DNA of 64,000 bases from Heloderma charlesbogerti (lineage: Eukaryota > Chordata > Lepidosauria > Squamata > Helodermatidae). The notes below the pieces were generated by a model. It searched no databases. It had not been told where the DNA came from and was given only the letters and a program-made list of their open reading frames with translations. A program made the position numbers and the translations under genes. Shown in pieces: positions 44,468 through 55,115 of this stretch. The DNA is taken from positions 2,914,001-2,978,000 of the forward strand of contig JANEZZ010001570.1 in the NCBI GenBank assembly GCA_026122225.1, in the 5' to 3' direction. The first letter of the stretch is position 1. Each line of letters starts with the position of its first letter.

Positions 44468-44888
44468 GCGTTGCCCTTATTTTCGCCGTAGTCTATGTAA
44501 ATCTTTACGTAGACTACAGCGACCAAATAAGGAACGCGAATGGCGGCTCCCTATGGGGGCCGCCATTAGCGTACGCGCTTTTTTTTTTTTTAAGTCACCC
44601 GTGATAGGCTACGTGACGATTGACGTAGCCTATCATGGCTGACTTTGCAAATCTAGCCGTGATAGGCTACGTTAATCGTCACATAGCCTATCAGGGGGCG
44701 TTGTTGTTTTTTTTTTAACTTTCGAGTTCGCGGCCGGGCGAGGCGCCTCCTCCCCGGCCTGAATTTGGCCCAGGGCGAGGTGGGAAGCCTCCCCCCCCGG
44801 CCTGAACTTCACGGGGGGAGCAGCGAAGTGCCTCCCCCCCACCGCGAACATCCTTCGAGGACAGGTAAGGGACTTTCGTCCACCGCTA
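44468..44888 (+). mobile_element. FB foldback element, right half only
   Basis: It begins GCGTTGCCCTTATTTTCGCC, exactly the first bases of the right arm after the palindrome centre in the full copies. It then continues through the TAGTCTACGTAAA module, AATGGCGGC hairpin, two GTGATAGGCTACGT palindromes (44601-44636, 44659-44693) and GC-rich domain to AGGTAAGG (44863-44870) and the end CACCGCTA (44881-44888). The entire left half is missing. It lies precisely between an L1 and a CR1 whose remaining parts do not continue on the other side. Confidence 0.88.
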
Positions 44889-45954
44889 ACACCTCTATCA
44901 TGTCTCCCCTTACCCTCCTTTTTTCCAAGCTAAACAATCTCAGCGGTTGTAACCTTCTCTCATAGGGGAGATGCTGCAGCCCCTTGATCATTTTAGTTGC
45001 CCTTTTCTGCACTTTTTCCAGCTCAACAATATCTTTTTTTTAGATATGGTGACCAGAACTGGACACAGTATTCCAAGTGTGGTTGCACCATAGGTTTGTA
45101 TAGGGGCAGTACGATATTGGCAGTTTTATTCTCAATTCCTTTTCTAATTATGCCTAACATGGAGTTTGCCTTTTTTACAGCAGCTGCACACTGGGTTGAC
45201 ATCTTCACTGAGCTGTCCACCACAACCCCAAGATGTCTTTCCTGGTCGGTCACTGCTAGCTCAGATCCCATCAAGCTATACTTGAAGTTGAGATTTTTTT
45301 GCCCCAACTTGCATCACTTTACCCTTGCTTACATTTGCCATTTAGATGCCCATTCTCCCAATTTGGAGAGATCCTTTTGGAGCTCTTGACAATCCCTTTT
45401 TGTTTTAACCACCCTAAATAATTTGGTGACATCGGCAAACCTGGCCACTTCACTGCTCACTAATTCCAGATCATTTATGAACAGGTTGAAAAGCATTGGT
45501 CCTAGTAAAGATCCCTGTGGGACCCCACTATTTACTTCCCTCCATTGGGAGAATTTACCATTTATTCCTATTCTCTGCTTTCTGTTCTTTAAGCAGTTAC
45601 TGATCCATAAGAGGACCTGTCCTCTTATTCCATAACTGCTAAGTTTGCTCAGGAGTCTTTGGTGAGGGACTTTGTCAAAAGCCTTTTTGAAGTTCAAGTA
45701 AAAAAAGTCTACCAGATCACCCCTGTCTACATGTTTATTGACATTTTCAAAGAACACTAAAAGGTTAGTGAGACAGGACTCACCTTTGCGGAAGCTGTGT
45801 TGATTATTTTTCAGCAGGGCTTGTCCTTCTATATGCTTACTAATTTTATCTTTAATATTGCCTTCAACCAGTTTACCCAGAACAGACATTGAGCTAACTG
45901 ACCTGTAATTTCCCAGATCCCCCCGGATTCCTTTTTGAAAATTAGTATTACATT
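44889..45954 (-). pseudogene. CR1 copy C reverse transcriptase
   Basis: Motifs read [40 protein letters not shown] (motif A), NSGVPQGSLLGPMLFNLFIN (motif B), ARFADVTKLFR (FADD has become FADV), [37 protein letters not shown] and the C-terminal [20 protein letters not shown]. The catalytic pair is damaged, the frame shifts between 45329 and 45307 and again near 45020, and the 3' terminal part beyond [10 protein letters not shown] is lost at the FB junction. Confidence 0.85.
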
Positions 45955-46236
45955 TAGGGATGTGAGAACACATCCCAGTTCGGGTTCTCCGGGTGCCCCC
46001 GAGCTTTCTCCCTGCTCGCTGGCCCTCCAGGCTGCAGTCGAGCACCCCCTCCATGCTTGATGAGCAGCCCACAACTTACCTGGGCCTGTTCGACTCTGTG
46101 CCAATCGCCATGTTTTTTTTTTTTAAAAAAATGGCCATCAGCAGCACTTGCCCATAGAGTTATATGCAAAATAGCTCTGTAAACTAGAGTCCATGGGCGA
46201 TTCACGGCGCTTTTTGCATATAAGTCTATGTGGGCA
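45955..46236 (+). mobile_element. hAT MITE of a second TAGGGATG family
   Basis: Starts TAGGGATGTGAGAACACATC inside the RT-linker region of CR1 copy C and continues to about 46236, where CR1 endonuclease sequence resumes. It contains an A/T palindrome (TTTTTTTTTTTAAAAAAA at 46110-46130) and a minus-strand donor-like ACTTACCT (46074-46081), like the FB elements. The right terminus is not recognisable and flanking CR1 sequence is lost, so an end was probably deleted. Confidence 0.55.
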
Positions 46237-46680
46237 CTCTGAGCATTCTGTGGAAGAGCCTACCCCTTTTAGGTGTTCTCGACTTCTCAACACTATGCCC
46301 TCTTTGACATACAGGGCAACACCTCCTCCAGTACGCCCTTCCCTAACCTTTCTGTAGAGTTTATATCCAGAGATCACCGTATCCCATTGGTTCTTTCCAT
46401 TCCACCAAGTTTCTGTAATACCCACTATATCCTGGTTCTCCTTTGAAACCAAGCACTCCAACTCTACCATTTTGGCTCAGAGGCTTCTAGCATTTGCATA
46501 GAAAAACCTATACACAGTGTCTCTCCCCAGATGCCTCTGGTATGTGCATCTTTTGCCACAGGACTTTGGACTCTTTGATTGGCTATTATGTTCTACTATG
46601 TACCTCTGGCTTACTTCCTCCCTTTCTACATTTGGGCAATCAGAAACATTTTCAGCGTCACCTCCTTGGGATGATTTCAC
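46237..46680 (-). pseudogene. CR1 copy C endonuclease start
   Basis: VYRFFYANARSL (46680-46477 frame), then MVELECLVSKENQDIVGITE TWWNGKNQWDT and [20 protein letters not shown] (46470 onward). These are the N, E and GGGVALY motifs of the CR1 APE domain. It is cut after HLKGVGSSTE by the MITE, so the GDFN and SDH parts are missing. A frameshift lies near 46475. Confidence 0.8.
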
Positions 46681-46789
46681 CCGACCCAGATGCTTTCCAG
46701 CTCCTGTTGGCTTTCCCCCAGGGTTTAGTTTAAAAGCTGCTCTGCCACCCTTTTTATGTTTAGCACCAGCAGTCTGGTTCCATTTTAGT

Positions 46790-47445
46790 TAGGGATGTTA
46801 GAGAATTCCGCCACGGATCCCAGGGGGGCTGAATTCCACTGAATTCGGCCGCCCGGAATCCGTGGTGGAACGGAGCCCCCCACCCCACCAGCCTGCGAAA
46901 GCCCCATGAAACGGAGCCTACCTGGCTGCGGCTCTGGTGGTGGTGGCGGCGGTGGCAGTGGCGGCAGTGGCTCTGGCTGCTGCTAGGCTGCTGCAGCCGC
47001 AAATGGCAGCCGTCGTAGCGGCCGCCATTTGCGTTACTACGCCGGACCGTGATAGGCTACGTCTATATTTACGCAGCCTCTCACGGCTACAGCAGGGACG
47101 CAAATGATGTCCCCTATGCCATTTGCATTCCCGCTTTAGCTGTGATAGGCTACGTAAATATTTATGTAGCCTATCACGGGCTTGTGTAGGGATGCAAATG
47201 GCATCCCCTACGCAGGACGCTATTCGCATCCACACCAGCCCGACAGCAGCTGGAGGCCCCACTGCAGGTTGGCCCAGACGGTGGCTCTGCGGCCTGGCTG
47301 CGGAGTGGAGCTGGCCAGGCAGGATTCCAGAGGGGAGGAACAGATCGCCTCCCCCCCGTCAAGGATTCCGGGGGGAGGAACAGATCACCTCCCCCCACCT
47401 GAGGAACTCGGCTGAGCCAGGTAAGCAGGGTTTCGTACACCCCTA
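46790..47445 (+). mobile_element. FB foldback element, 656-bp class
   Basis: TAGGGATGTTAGAGAATTCC to TTTCGTACACCCCTA, with a perfect 8-bp target duplication ATTTTAGT (46782-46789 and 47446-47453) inside CR1 copy C. A terminal hairpin is formed by TTCCGCCACGGATCC and GGATCCGTGG-type arms. Two GTGATAGGCTACGT palindromes (47049-47084 and 47152-47177) sit between GCAAATGGC hairpin modules. Donor-like AGGTAGGC on the minus strand (46916-46923) and AGGTAAGC on the plus strand (47419-47426) lie near the two ends. No coding capacity. Confidence 0.9.
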
Positions 47446-47763
47446 ATTTTAGTTCAAGTGGAGCCCGTCCCTCTTGTACAGGCCCGGCTTGTCCCAAAAT
47501 GTTCCCCAGTGCCTAACAAATCTGAACCCCTCCTCCCTGCACCACTCTCTCATCCATGCATTGAGACTCCTCAACTTTGCCTGTTTAGCTGGCTCTGTGC
47601 ATGGATCAGGTAGCATTTCAGAGAAAACCACCTTGGTGGTGCTGGATTTCAGCCTCCTACCTAGCAACCTAAATTTGGCTTCCAGGACCTCACAACTATG
47701 TTTTCCCACATTGTTGATACCAACATGAACCACGACCACTGACTCCACCCCAGCACTATCTAC
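47446..47763 (-). pseudogene. CR1 copy C ORF1, esterase C-terminal part
   Basis: Reads SAGVESVVVVHVGINNVGKH (SGNH block III with GINN for GxND), KFRLLGRRLKSSTTKVVFSE, LNAWMREWCREEGFRFVRHW and KRDGLHLN (block V D-x-x-H). It continues the domain whose beginning lies beyond the FB element at 49098-49240. The Asp-His pair is intact. Confidence 0.8.
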
Positions 47764-49097
47764 TACGGATGGCGGAGAATTCAACACGGATCTCAATGAG
47801 GCAAGATTCTAAAGAATCCTCCCCCCAGAGTCCATGGCGAAACAGAGCACTTACCTCCGCCTCCCTGCGGAATCCTCTTCAGCCAGATCCTCCGGCTCCA
47901 GAGCACCAGCTAGGGATGTCAGAGAATTCCACCACAGATCTCGGTGAGGCCGAATGCCAGTGCATTCGGCCCCCCGAAATCCATGGTGGAACGGCCTGCC
48001 ACCTCCGCCGCCAACCCCGCAGATCCCCCCCGGGACGAGACTTCCCTGGGGCGGATGTTACAGGCGGCGGCGGCGGCTCCGGCGGCTGGTCTTCCGACCG
48101 ACTGCCGCCACCGCCATTTGCAGTCTGGTCGTTTGGGTTTTTTTTTTTACAGAGATGTGATAGGCTACGCAAAGACTTACATAGCCTATCACTTCCCGGT
48201 TAAAAAAAAAAAAACGCGTACGCAAATGGCGGCGGCTACGGCCACCGCCATTTGCATTCCTTATTTTTCGCCGTCTTAGTCTACATAAATATTTACGTAG
48301 ACTATTATGGCGAAAATAAAGTGGAATGCAAATAGCATAGTGAGCACTATTTACGTCCCTTTTTGATTCACCGTTTTAGCCTACGTAAATATTTACATAG
48401 ACTAAGACGGAGAAAAATAAGGAATGCAAATGGCGGCAGCCATAGCCACCGCTATTTGCATACACCATTTTTTGTTTTTTGTTTACCCAGCAGCCACCGC
48501 GGCCGGAAATCTGGCTGCGGATGGCCCTGGCCTGGCCGGCTGCTCCGTGGAGCCGCCGCGGAATGGAGCCAGCCATCAAGGATTCCAGGGGGGAGGACTG
48601 GATCACCTCCCTACCCCCCGTCGAGGATTCCAGGTGGAGGGACGGAGCGCATCCCCCACTCCAGCGGATGCCGCCACCAGAACAAGGTAAGGTATTCATA
48701 CATCCCTATCGCCAGCGATATGGCCACCATGCTGTATCACTGGCTGAGGGGGATTGACTGTGGACGCAAATGGCGTCCAGTATGGCATTTGTGACCATAA
48801 AGGTCTTAGTTAAAGGTAAATGCAGCCGTAAATGGCTGCATTTAGCTTAAACTAAGACCTTTACGGCCACAAATGGCATAGTGGACGCCATTTGTGTCCC
48901 TGCTTTTTTTTCACGCAATAGGCTACGCAAATATACTGGACGCCATTCGCGTCCATAGTCAATCCCCCTCAGCCAGCAATAAGGCATGGCGGCCGTATCG
49001 CTGGCGCTTCGGAGCTGGCCTGCGGCTCTGCAGAATCAGTGGAGCTGGCCAAGGAGGATTCCAAGTGGAAGAACAGGTGGGAATCCACCTATCCCTA
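47764..49097 (+). mobile_element. FB foldback element (51442-type), carrying a nested FB element
   Basis: TACGGATGGCGGAGAATTCA to CCACCTATCCCTA, flanked by a perfect target duplication CTATCTAC (47756-47763 and 49098-49105) in CR1 copy C. Its left part is split from its right part by the element at 47911-48708. Outside the nested copy it has AGCACCAGCGATA/TATCGCTGG-type inverted arms, GGACGCAAATGGCGTCC hairpins, and AACTAAGACCTTTACGGCC repeated in inverted orientation. A donor match ACTTACCT (minus) lies at 47849-47856. Without the insert it would be about 530 bp and similar to 51442-52034. Confidence 0.88.
47911..48708 (+). mobile_element. FB foldback element nested inside another FB element
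   Basis: TAGGGATGTCAGAGAATTCC to TATTCATACATCCCTA (798 bp). Flanking octamers are GCACCAGC (47903-47910) and TCGCCAGC (48709-48716), a target duplication with two differences. It has a terminal hairpin (TTCCACCACAGAT...CCATGGTGGAA), one GTGATAGGCTACGC palindrome (48157-48192), and a central palindrome (48203-48468, centre about 48338) with TAGTCTACATAAA modules. The right domain has a pyrimidine tract and CCCAGCAG (about 48475-48493), then AGGTAAGG (48685-48692). Confidence 0.88.
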
Positions 49098-49250
49098 CTA
49101 TCTACTAGACTATCTAGACAGCGCGTGATATCCACAACCTTTACACCAGGCAGGCAATTCACCTTGAGGTCTGCATGCCCATCACAAACGCAGATTTCAG
49201 TGTGTCTAAGATCGAATCTGCCACTCCCACAAGCCACCCTTCAGAGGCAC
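49098..49250 (-). pseudogene. CR1 copy C ORF1, esterase block I region
   Basis: GRFDLRHTEICVCDGHADLK and VNCLPGVKVVDITRCLDSLV match the start of the CR1 SGNH domain (usual GDSxxRxxE; here GRFDLRHTE, so the catalytic serine position is lost). It joins the 47446-47763 part once the FB insertion is removed. Confidence 0.7.
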
Positions 49251-49908
49251 ATTGGGGAGCACATGAGTGCCCCCTGGAGGCACTTATGCCCATGAGCATT
49301 GGGTGTAAAAATGCATCCTTAAACAATGAAATTCAATGGGAAACAAAAACACAAATAAAAAGTATGTCTTTCTTACACTGATTAATATACACATGGACGT
49401 TTTGCATCGTAAATGTAGCTGTGGTACCTAAAGGCCTGTCTACATTCCAGAGGTTCAGAGAATGTATCCAGCAACTACATTAAATATTAAAAACCTGTTA
49501 GGGTCAATCTACACTATTAGATTGAAACCACTTTTTCTTCCTTTTGTTCTATACAGGGCTGGTCTTACCATTAGGCAGAGTGAGGTGGACACCTCAGGCA
49601 GCAGGTTTTGGGTGTTGGCAGGAAAGGGCAGGAAAACGATAACATGTTGTTACTGTATTTTTACTGCCAGAGACAGGGAGAGGTACTTGTGGGATTGTCT
49701 CATCACAGTGCTAAAATAACTTGGTGCCTTTCGGTACTATGCACCTTGACTTAGGTGCATGGGTGACCACCTCTGGCAGAAAAAATGTGTTGCATTAGGC
49801 CTGATGCTATAGTAATAGAATAATAATAACACAACATGCTGAACATACTATCTATATAATAGTGGCAGCGAGAATTTCTCTATGCAACATATTGGAAAAG
49901 GTCAAATT

Positions 49909-49985
49909 TTATTTATTTATTTATTTATTTCTATAACGCCCAATAGCCAAAGCTCTCTAGGCAGTTCACAAAAATTCACACATGT
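49909..49985 (-). repeat. L2 3' tail fragment
   Basis: TTTATTTATTTATTTATTTA followed by TTCTATAACGCCCAATAGCC and AAAGCTCTCTAGGCAGTTCA matches the 3' end at 2093-2170. Minus orientation. Confidence 0.8.
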
Positions 49986-50284
49986 GCCTAATGATTTTTA
50001 AAGAACTGATCTCTAAAATATAAGATTATGTTTGCAATGGCCAAACTAACCAGGAGCTACAAGGGGGGGGGGAGCAAAACTGGGATGGTTTAATTACCAA
50101 ATGGTCACCTTTTATCGACTTGATACACTCGATGTTATATATCCAAAACTACAACTATGTTTTCATACATTATGAATTTATTCTTTCTTTGATGCTGTAT
50201 TGTAAGTTTACACTCTTGAAGGCTGATTGCTCTTAAGGGGCTTACCTCTGAGTACACATGCGTGGGATTGTGCTGTTACAGTGT

Positions 50285-50420
50285 CAGATACAGCTGAGGG
50301 ACCAAGAAGCACAAGCATGTTTACACTCGTCTGTTCAAGGTGCTCACAGATATTATCAGTTAGTGCAACTAGTCCCGTTCCCATCCTCAAACCAGGATTG
50401 ATCCCCCATTGATATTGGTT
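50285..50420 (-). pseudogene. short L2 RT remnant
   Basis: Minus-strand MGTGLVALTDNICEHLEQTS and VNMLVLLGPSAVSDTV parallel the L2 stretch ETALVTLWDDLCKERDRGSA / TLLILLGLSAAFNTI at 3515-3400. The downstream part is replaced by the unrelated palindromic repeat (CTTACCTCTGAGTACACATG at about 50240). Confidence 0.6.
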
Positions 50421-51441
50421 AAGAAACCAATTTCTTCAATTAAAAAACAAACAAACTTGGAGCTGCTACACCACCGTCTTCTTGGTCACCCTGCCTAGAA
50501 CTGACATCTTTAAAATGGGCCTCACTGTGATCCTGCCTAGCCCATTCGCTTTCATTCTGTACTGGTGTGTTTGATTTTTATTTTTTAAAGTTCTGGGTAA
50601 AAATGCCAGCCTTTCTTTAACTGCATCTTTCTCAAACTTATTCTATTGTGTCCCAATAGACCAATTTAACAAGATTATTTTGTATTCCAGCCATGCCCTT
50701 CAGTGTTTGCAGTCCATGCTTGGCTTTAGTTCTCTATAAATGTAATAAGTACACTTTCTAATCCTTTCTATTTATCCAGTCTATCAAAAAAAATATTAAT
50801 CGATGCCAGGCCCCAAAGATCCTTCTGTCAAATGTTTTCTTTTTCTCTTTCCATCTGTTACCACCAGCCCAAGTATGACTTTTAGTCAACTGCATGCCCA
50901 TGGTGTTCTCTTTTGCTTAGATTTCCCTTCTTCTCACAACAGAGTGTAATAAGGACGTGCCTAAAATCTTTACATGGCTCAAGGAGCTGCATGTGCTTAA
51001 CATTCACTACTGTGCTTCAGCTTTCCTTTGTTTATTTAAGCACTCAGATAGTAAATAAAACACAATCCATTTCACCCATGAATCCTACTTCTACCCCTGT
51101 CATATGCAACATATTGCTATATATTGCACATGAAATGAATGGAAATTTCTAAGAACTGCCCTAAGATCTTACCAGAAGAATGTGACACAAGGCGATAAAA
51201 ACACAAATAAACTGTCTGAGCAGCCAGAAATACAACAGGAGGAGCTTGGGTGTCAGAGGAAGACTGTACCCAAGAGCTGGACATGGTTGTGAGTGTATTT
51301 GGCTGGGGTTGAGGTTTAGGAAATTTGGCCTGAGGTAAAAGAAGGCATTAAAGGCTAGTATTAGTAACAGTGCCTCCTGAGTCTGTAGGACGTGTCAGCA
51401 AGCATTCTTGTGAAAACTCAAAAGTAAATATTAGTATTCCC

Positions 51442-52034
51442 TAGGGATGGGCGGATTCCCTACCTGCCGATCCATGGGGAATCCGCCTGCGGGGGGAGGC
51501 GATCCATTCCTCCCCCCCCGAATCCTCTTCAGCCGGCTCCGCTCTACAGCGATTCCGCAGAGCCGCCGGCTGGCTCCGAAGCACCAGCAATACGGCCGCC
51601 ATGCCATATCGCTGGCTGAGGGGTCCTGGGCGCCATTTTCGTCCCTGCTTTTTTTTCACACAATACACTACACAAATATTTGCATAGCATGAAAAAACAG
51701 GCCTATCGCATGAAAAAACAGGCCTGCAAATGGCGTAGTGGACGCCATTTGCATCCCTGTTTTACGTGATTTACGGCTGCATTTACCTTAAACTAAGACC
51801 TTTACGGCCGCAAATGGCATCCTGGACGCCATTTGCGTCCATAGTCAATCCCCTTCAGCCAGCGATACGGCATGGCGGTCGTATCGCTGGTGCTCCGGAG
51901 CCGGAGGAGCCGGCCAAAGAGGATTCTGCAGGGAGGCGGAGGTAAGTGTTCCATTCCATCATGGACTCCAGGGGTCCAGATTCTTTAGAATCCGGCCTCA
52001 TTGGGGTCCGTGGCGGAATTCTCCGCTATCCCTA
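51442..52034 (-). mobile_element. FB foldback element, 593-bp class
   Basis: TAGGGATGGGCGGATTCCCT to GGAATTCTCCGCTATCCCTA with a perfect target duplication GTATTCCC (51434-51441, 52035-52042). The GAGAATTCC-hairpin end is on the right, so orientation is minus. Long inverted arms (GCTCCGAAGCACCAGC at about 51573 and its complement near 51904) enclose GGACGCCATTTGC hairpins and a degenerate ATACACTACACAAATATTTG module. AGGTAAGT lies at 51940-51947. Confidence 0.9.
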
Positions 52035-52735
52035 GTATTCCCTCATGTCCAAAATATCCCTTTAATAATAATATCCCTTTAATAGTTCATCTTGTCTCTA
52101 GAGGTGGTGCCCAACTCATGCCTAAGCCTCTTATACCAGCTACTAGGAGGTTTTAAAGTATCTATATAAGAGTAGATTAGGGTAAAACTCATTACTGGAG
52201 ATCTACCAGACCAATTCTGCTCTTTTTTTAAAAAAACAAAACAAAACCTTGAAGTGTGAGTAATGTAGACATGGAGAAAATTTTGAAACTTTGAAAAAGT
52301 TCAAAGTTTGAGCTTTAACAGCAAGTCAGTATGTTTATTTGCTCCACGCCAAACAGCACCTGATGTGACATCACGTTTTCAACTTGAAACTTAAAGAAAT
52401 GCTAAATAATCTTTTTAAAAACATGCCAAACAGCACCTGATCTAACACCTTGGGTTTTTGACCTCCAGTACCTGCATCCTCCCACTTTCCTTTTTTCTAT
52501 TCCTGTTTGGGTTTGGTTTTATTCATTTTTCTTCACAGGCAGGCTTCACAGGGCACTGATAGGCCTCAGGGTGGTTGCTAGGGGCAACGGCCATGCTCCC
52601 CACCTCAGATTGTATTGTTTCAAACAGGACAAATCAGAGAGCAAGGAGGGAGCGACTGCTGCTGTAGTGGGAAGAGGTCATATTATTGGGGTGCTCACTG
52701 AAGGGAAGCTGATGTGAGACATAATTGGAAAGTTG

Positions 52736-52758
52736 AGAGAGAGAGAGAGAGAGAGAGA
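52736..52758. repeat. (GA)n microsatellite
   Basis: A run of GAGA dinucleotides. Confidence 0.9.
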
Positions 52759-53177
52759 AACAGGGAAGGAACGAAGGAAATGCCCCCTGAAATGTTGTTC
52801 CAGTCACAAGGGAAATGGCCAAACATATTTTCATCCAATCATTCTCAGACTACTAGTGCCTATGACAACACAGACTTTACACTAGTTCTAACAGAACTGG
52901 TGGCAGCAAAAAAGGGTCAATTTGTGGAACTCTAAGTTAGAGTGGCAGAGAGTTTCTTAGGTCCAGAAATATAAGCATTTTCTATAAATAAGAAACCTCA
53001 TAAGTGGGATTGCCCAGTGAAGGAGCAGTTCCCCCATAGGCAGTGGCACAGGAGAAAGGAAATCCTCCAGATGATCTTAGGGCAGCCTCCTGACATCACA
53101 CAGCCACCTGTTCTCTACACCTGATCTTCACCAGCCACATATGGTTATCCCACATAGAAGGAATAGTGTAACATCCA

Positions 53178-53302
53178 GGCCTGTGGTCTTCCAGATGTTG
53201 TCAGAATACAGATCCTATCATCCCTGACCATTGGTGATGTTGTCTATGACTGAAGTCTTAAAACAACTGGACTGGCCTCAGGTTCTCCCACCCCTGCTCT
53301 AC
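53178..53302. repeat. dispersed inverted-repeat element, probably hAT-related
   Basis: GTCTTCCAGATGTTGTCAGA, ATCATCCCTGACCATTGGTG and TTCTCCCACCCCTG form the diverged shape of a common reptile short repeat with partly complementary ends. The terminal CACCCCTG is hAT-like, but no target duplication is preserved. Confidence 0.5.
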
Positions 53303-54984
53303 CCTAAGGCAAAGATGAGTCAAAGATCCCTGCAATTCTTCCATAGTTACATGTTCTTATCAGTGGAACTTACATGGCAAAATAGAAAGATAGCTGCAAA
53401 ATTTGCACTGACATTTTTCAACTGAAGAATATTTTCCTTGTTGTACCCCACAGGGAAAAGTAACCACAGAAGAATTACAAGGATTCTTCACCTTATGGTT
53501 GTATCAAGCTATAAAATCTTAAGGTGTAAATTCACCATAAACTGACAGATTGGAGAGAGCTGTTCAATTCCCAGTGCATCTACAGCAGTCTTGTGATGTG
53601 GCAAGAAATATAAAGGCAGTGATACTGCTATGTCTTAGATATAGTTCCAGATCATTCAGTTTCCTTCTTTCCATAGGAAAGTCTTGATAGTACACTTGGT
53701 TGGTAAGTTTCAGGTTAACCAAAGGTGTACCATGTGCTATCCTAAGATTAGTGATTAGTTTGGAAGGAATTCTCTTTGTCACTAAGACACAATTATATCC
53801 CCTAATAAAAGTCAGTGCCAAGTTACTGAGGGATACAGAGATTCCACAAATCTCTGAGTCCATCACGTTAAAGGCATACAGGATTGTTATGCGCAATGGG
53901 ACAGAACAGACTTCTGAACAAAAATATCTCGCATGTTCAGTTGTTGGGTTTCAGTTCTTCCCTGAGAAGAGAATAATAACTGAATGACACTTAACCCTGA
54001 AAGTAAAACAATTACAAAAGAAAGTCAGATGAAAGCAAAGTTTACAGGTCTACCATTTACAGAAAAGACAATGATGAATAAATGATATACTGCATACAAT
54101 ATAGGTACAACTGCCAAAGAAAGCCTTAGTGAGACTGTTATCTGATGTCCATGTGGAAGAAAGTCCCTCATGTAACAAATGATTAATTCAGGAAACATCT
54201 GCTATAAAAGTAGCTTGAAAGCAAAGAAGGTTGTAGCACAAAGCCAATATTAGAGGCATTGTTAGGCGAAAACGTCTTCCAGTTGTGGTATCAGAGACAT
54301 TCACAGCATCTAAGGAGTGAACAGCAAACATCTGGGTTTGTGCACTTATACTGGTACAGGTTTCAAATCTATGCCTAAATGCAATCTCAATAATTAAGCT
54401 AACAATGAAGCACAAGTAAGCTGTAGATTCTACCGAATGCTAGAATTTAGAAGTTATTCAAACTATTGAGTTCTGTGTAAGTATTGGTGACATTTTATCA
54501 CCAAACCTTAAAACCATATCTCAAATCATATCTCAAAACCATATCTCATGGTAAGGATGTACAATGTAATGTATAGCGCCATGTTTGCCCTCAGCATCAT
54601 GGACATTCTTACATTTGAAAAATGTTAGGTATGATATTTTAATGAGTGTGAAACACTATTATTCAAACAAGCACAGTGTGGACGGGTATGATGTCTTTGT
54701 GCTGATGTGAAAAATAAAATTCCCAGTGGCCTGAGGCTGCAGTCTTTGGAACACTTATGTGAAAGGAAGTCCCATTAGCTTACACACTGAGGGGCCTTAG
54801 TAAGTCCCATTGAGTAAGTCCCACTGAGAGGGACTAATTTCCAAGGAAACCTGTCATATATTTTTTCTAAAGCATCTAAAATGTTTGCTGTTATAGGCAG
54901 GGTTGGTCCAATAACTTAGGTTGGTTTATGTACTCAAGCATATCAGTTGAGTTCTCATCACTTGATTGCTCAACACTTGAGCTC

Positions 54985-55115
54985 TCTTTAGACATTCTAA
55001 GTTTGGGTCTGGTCAGTGCTTGGAGATGAGACCACCTGGGAACCACATGTAGCCACCTTGAGTTCATGACAGAAGAAAGGTGGGATAAAAATGAAATAAA
55101 TAAATAAATAAACAT
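54985..55115 (+). mobile_element. 5S rRNA-derived SINE with AAATA tail
   Basis: GTCTGGTCAGTGCTTGGAGA followed by TGAGACCACCTGGGAACCAC matches the 3' half of 5S rRNA (GCCTGGTTAGTACTTGGATGGGAGACC-type region). It then passes into GCCACCTTGAGTTCATGACA and AGGTGGGATAAAAATG with an AAATAAATAAATAAATAAAC tail, a LINE-like 3' end. The layout is that of a 5S-derived SINE. The promoter-containing 5' part is degraded. Confidence 0.65.

Larger units (their letters stand above)
44889..49250 (-). mobile_element. CR1 LINE copy C (different subfamily), interrupted
   Basis: Minus-strand CR1 from its ORF2 C-terminus (44889) to ORF1 (about 49250). It is clearly diverged from copies A and B, lacks a 3' end, and is interrupted by a hAT MITE (45955 to about 46236) and FB elements at 46790-47445 and 47764-49097. 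Removing the insertions restores the order ORF1-ORF2. A stretch of endonuclease-to-RT linker is missing at the 45955-46236 insertion. Confidence 0.85.
49251..51441. other. mostly unrecognised; two L2 remnants
   Basis: About 2.2 kb with two L2-derived fragments (49909-49985 and 50285-50420). Otherwise no exon or repeat recognised. Confidence 0.5.
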
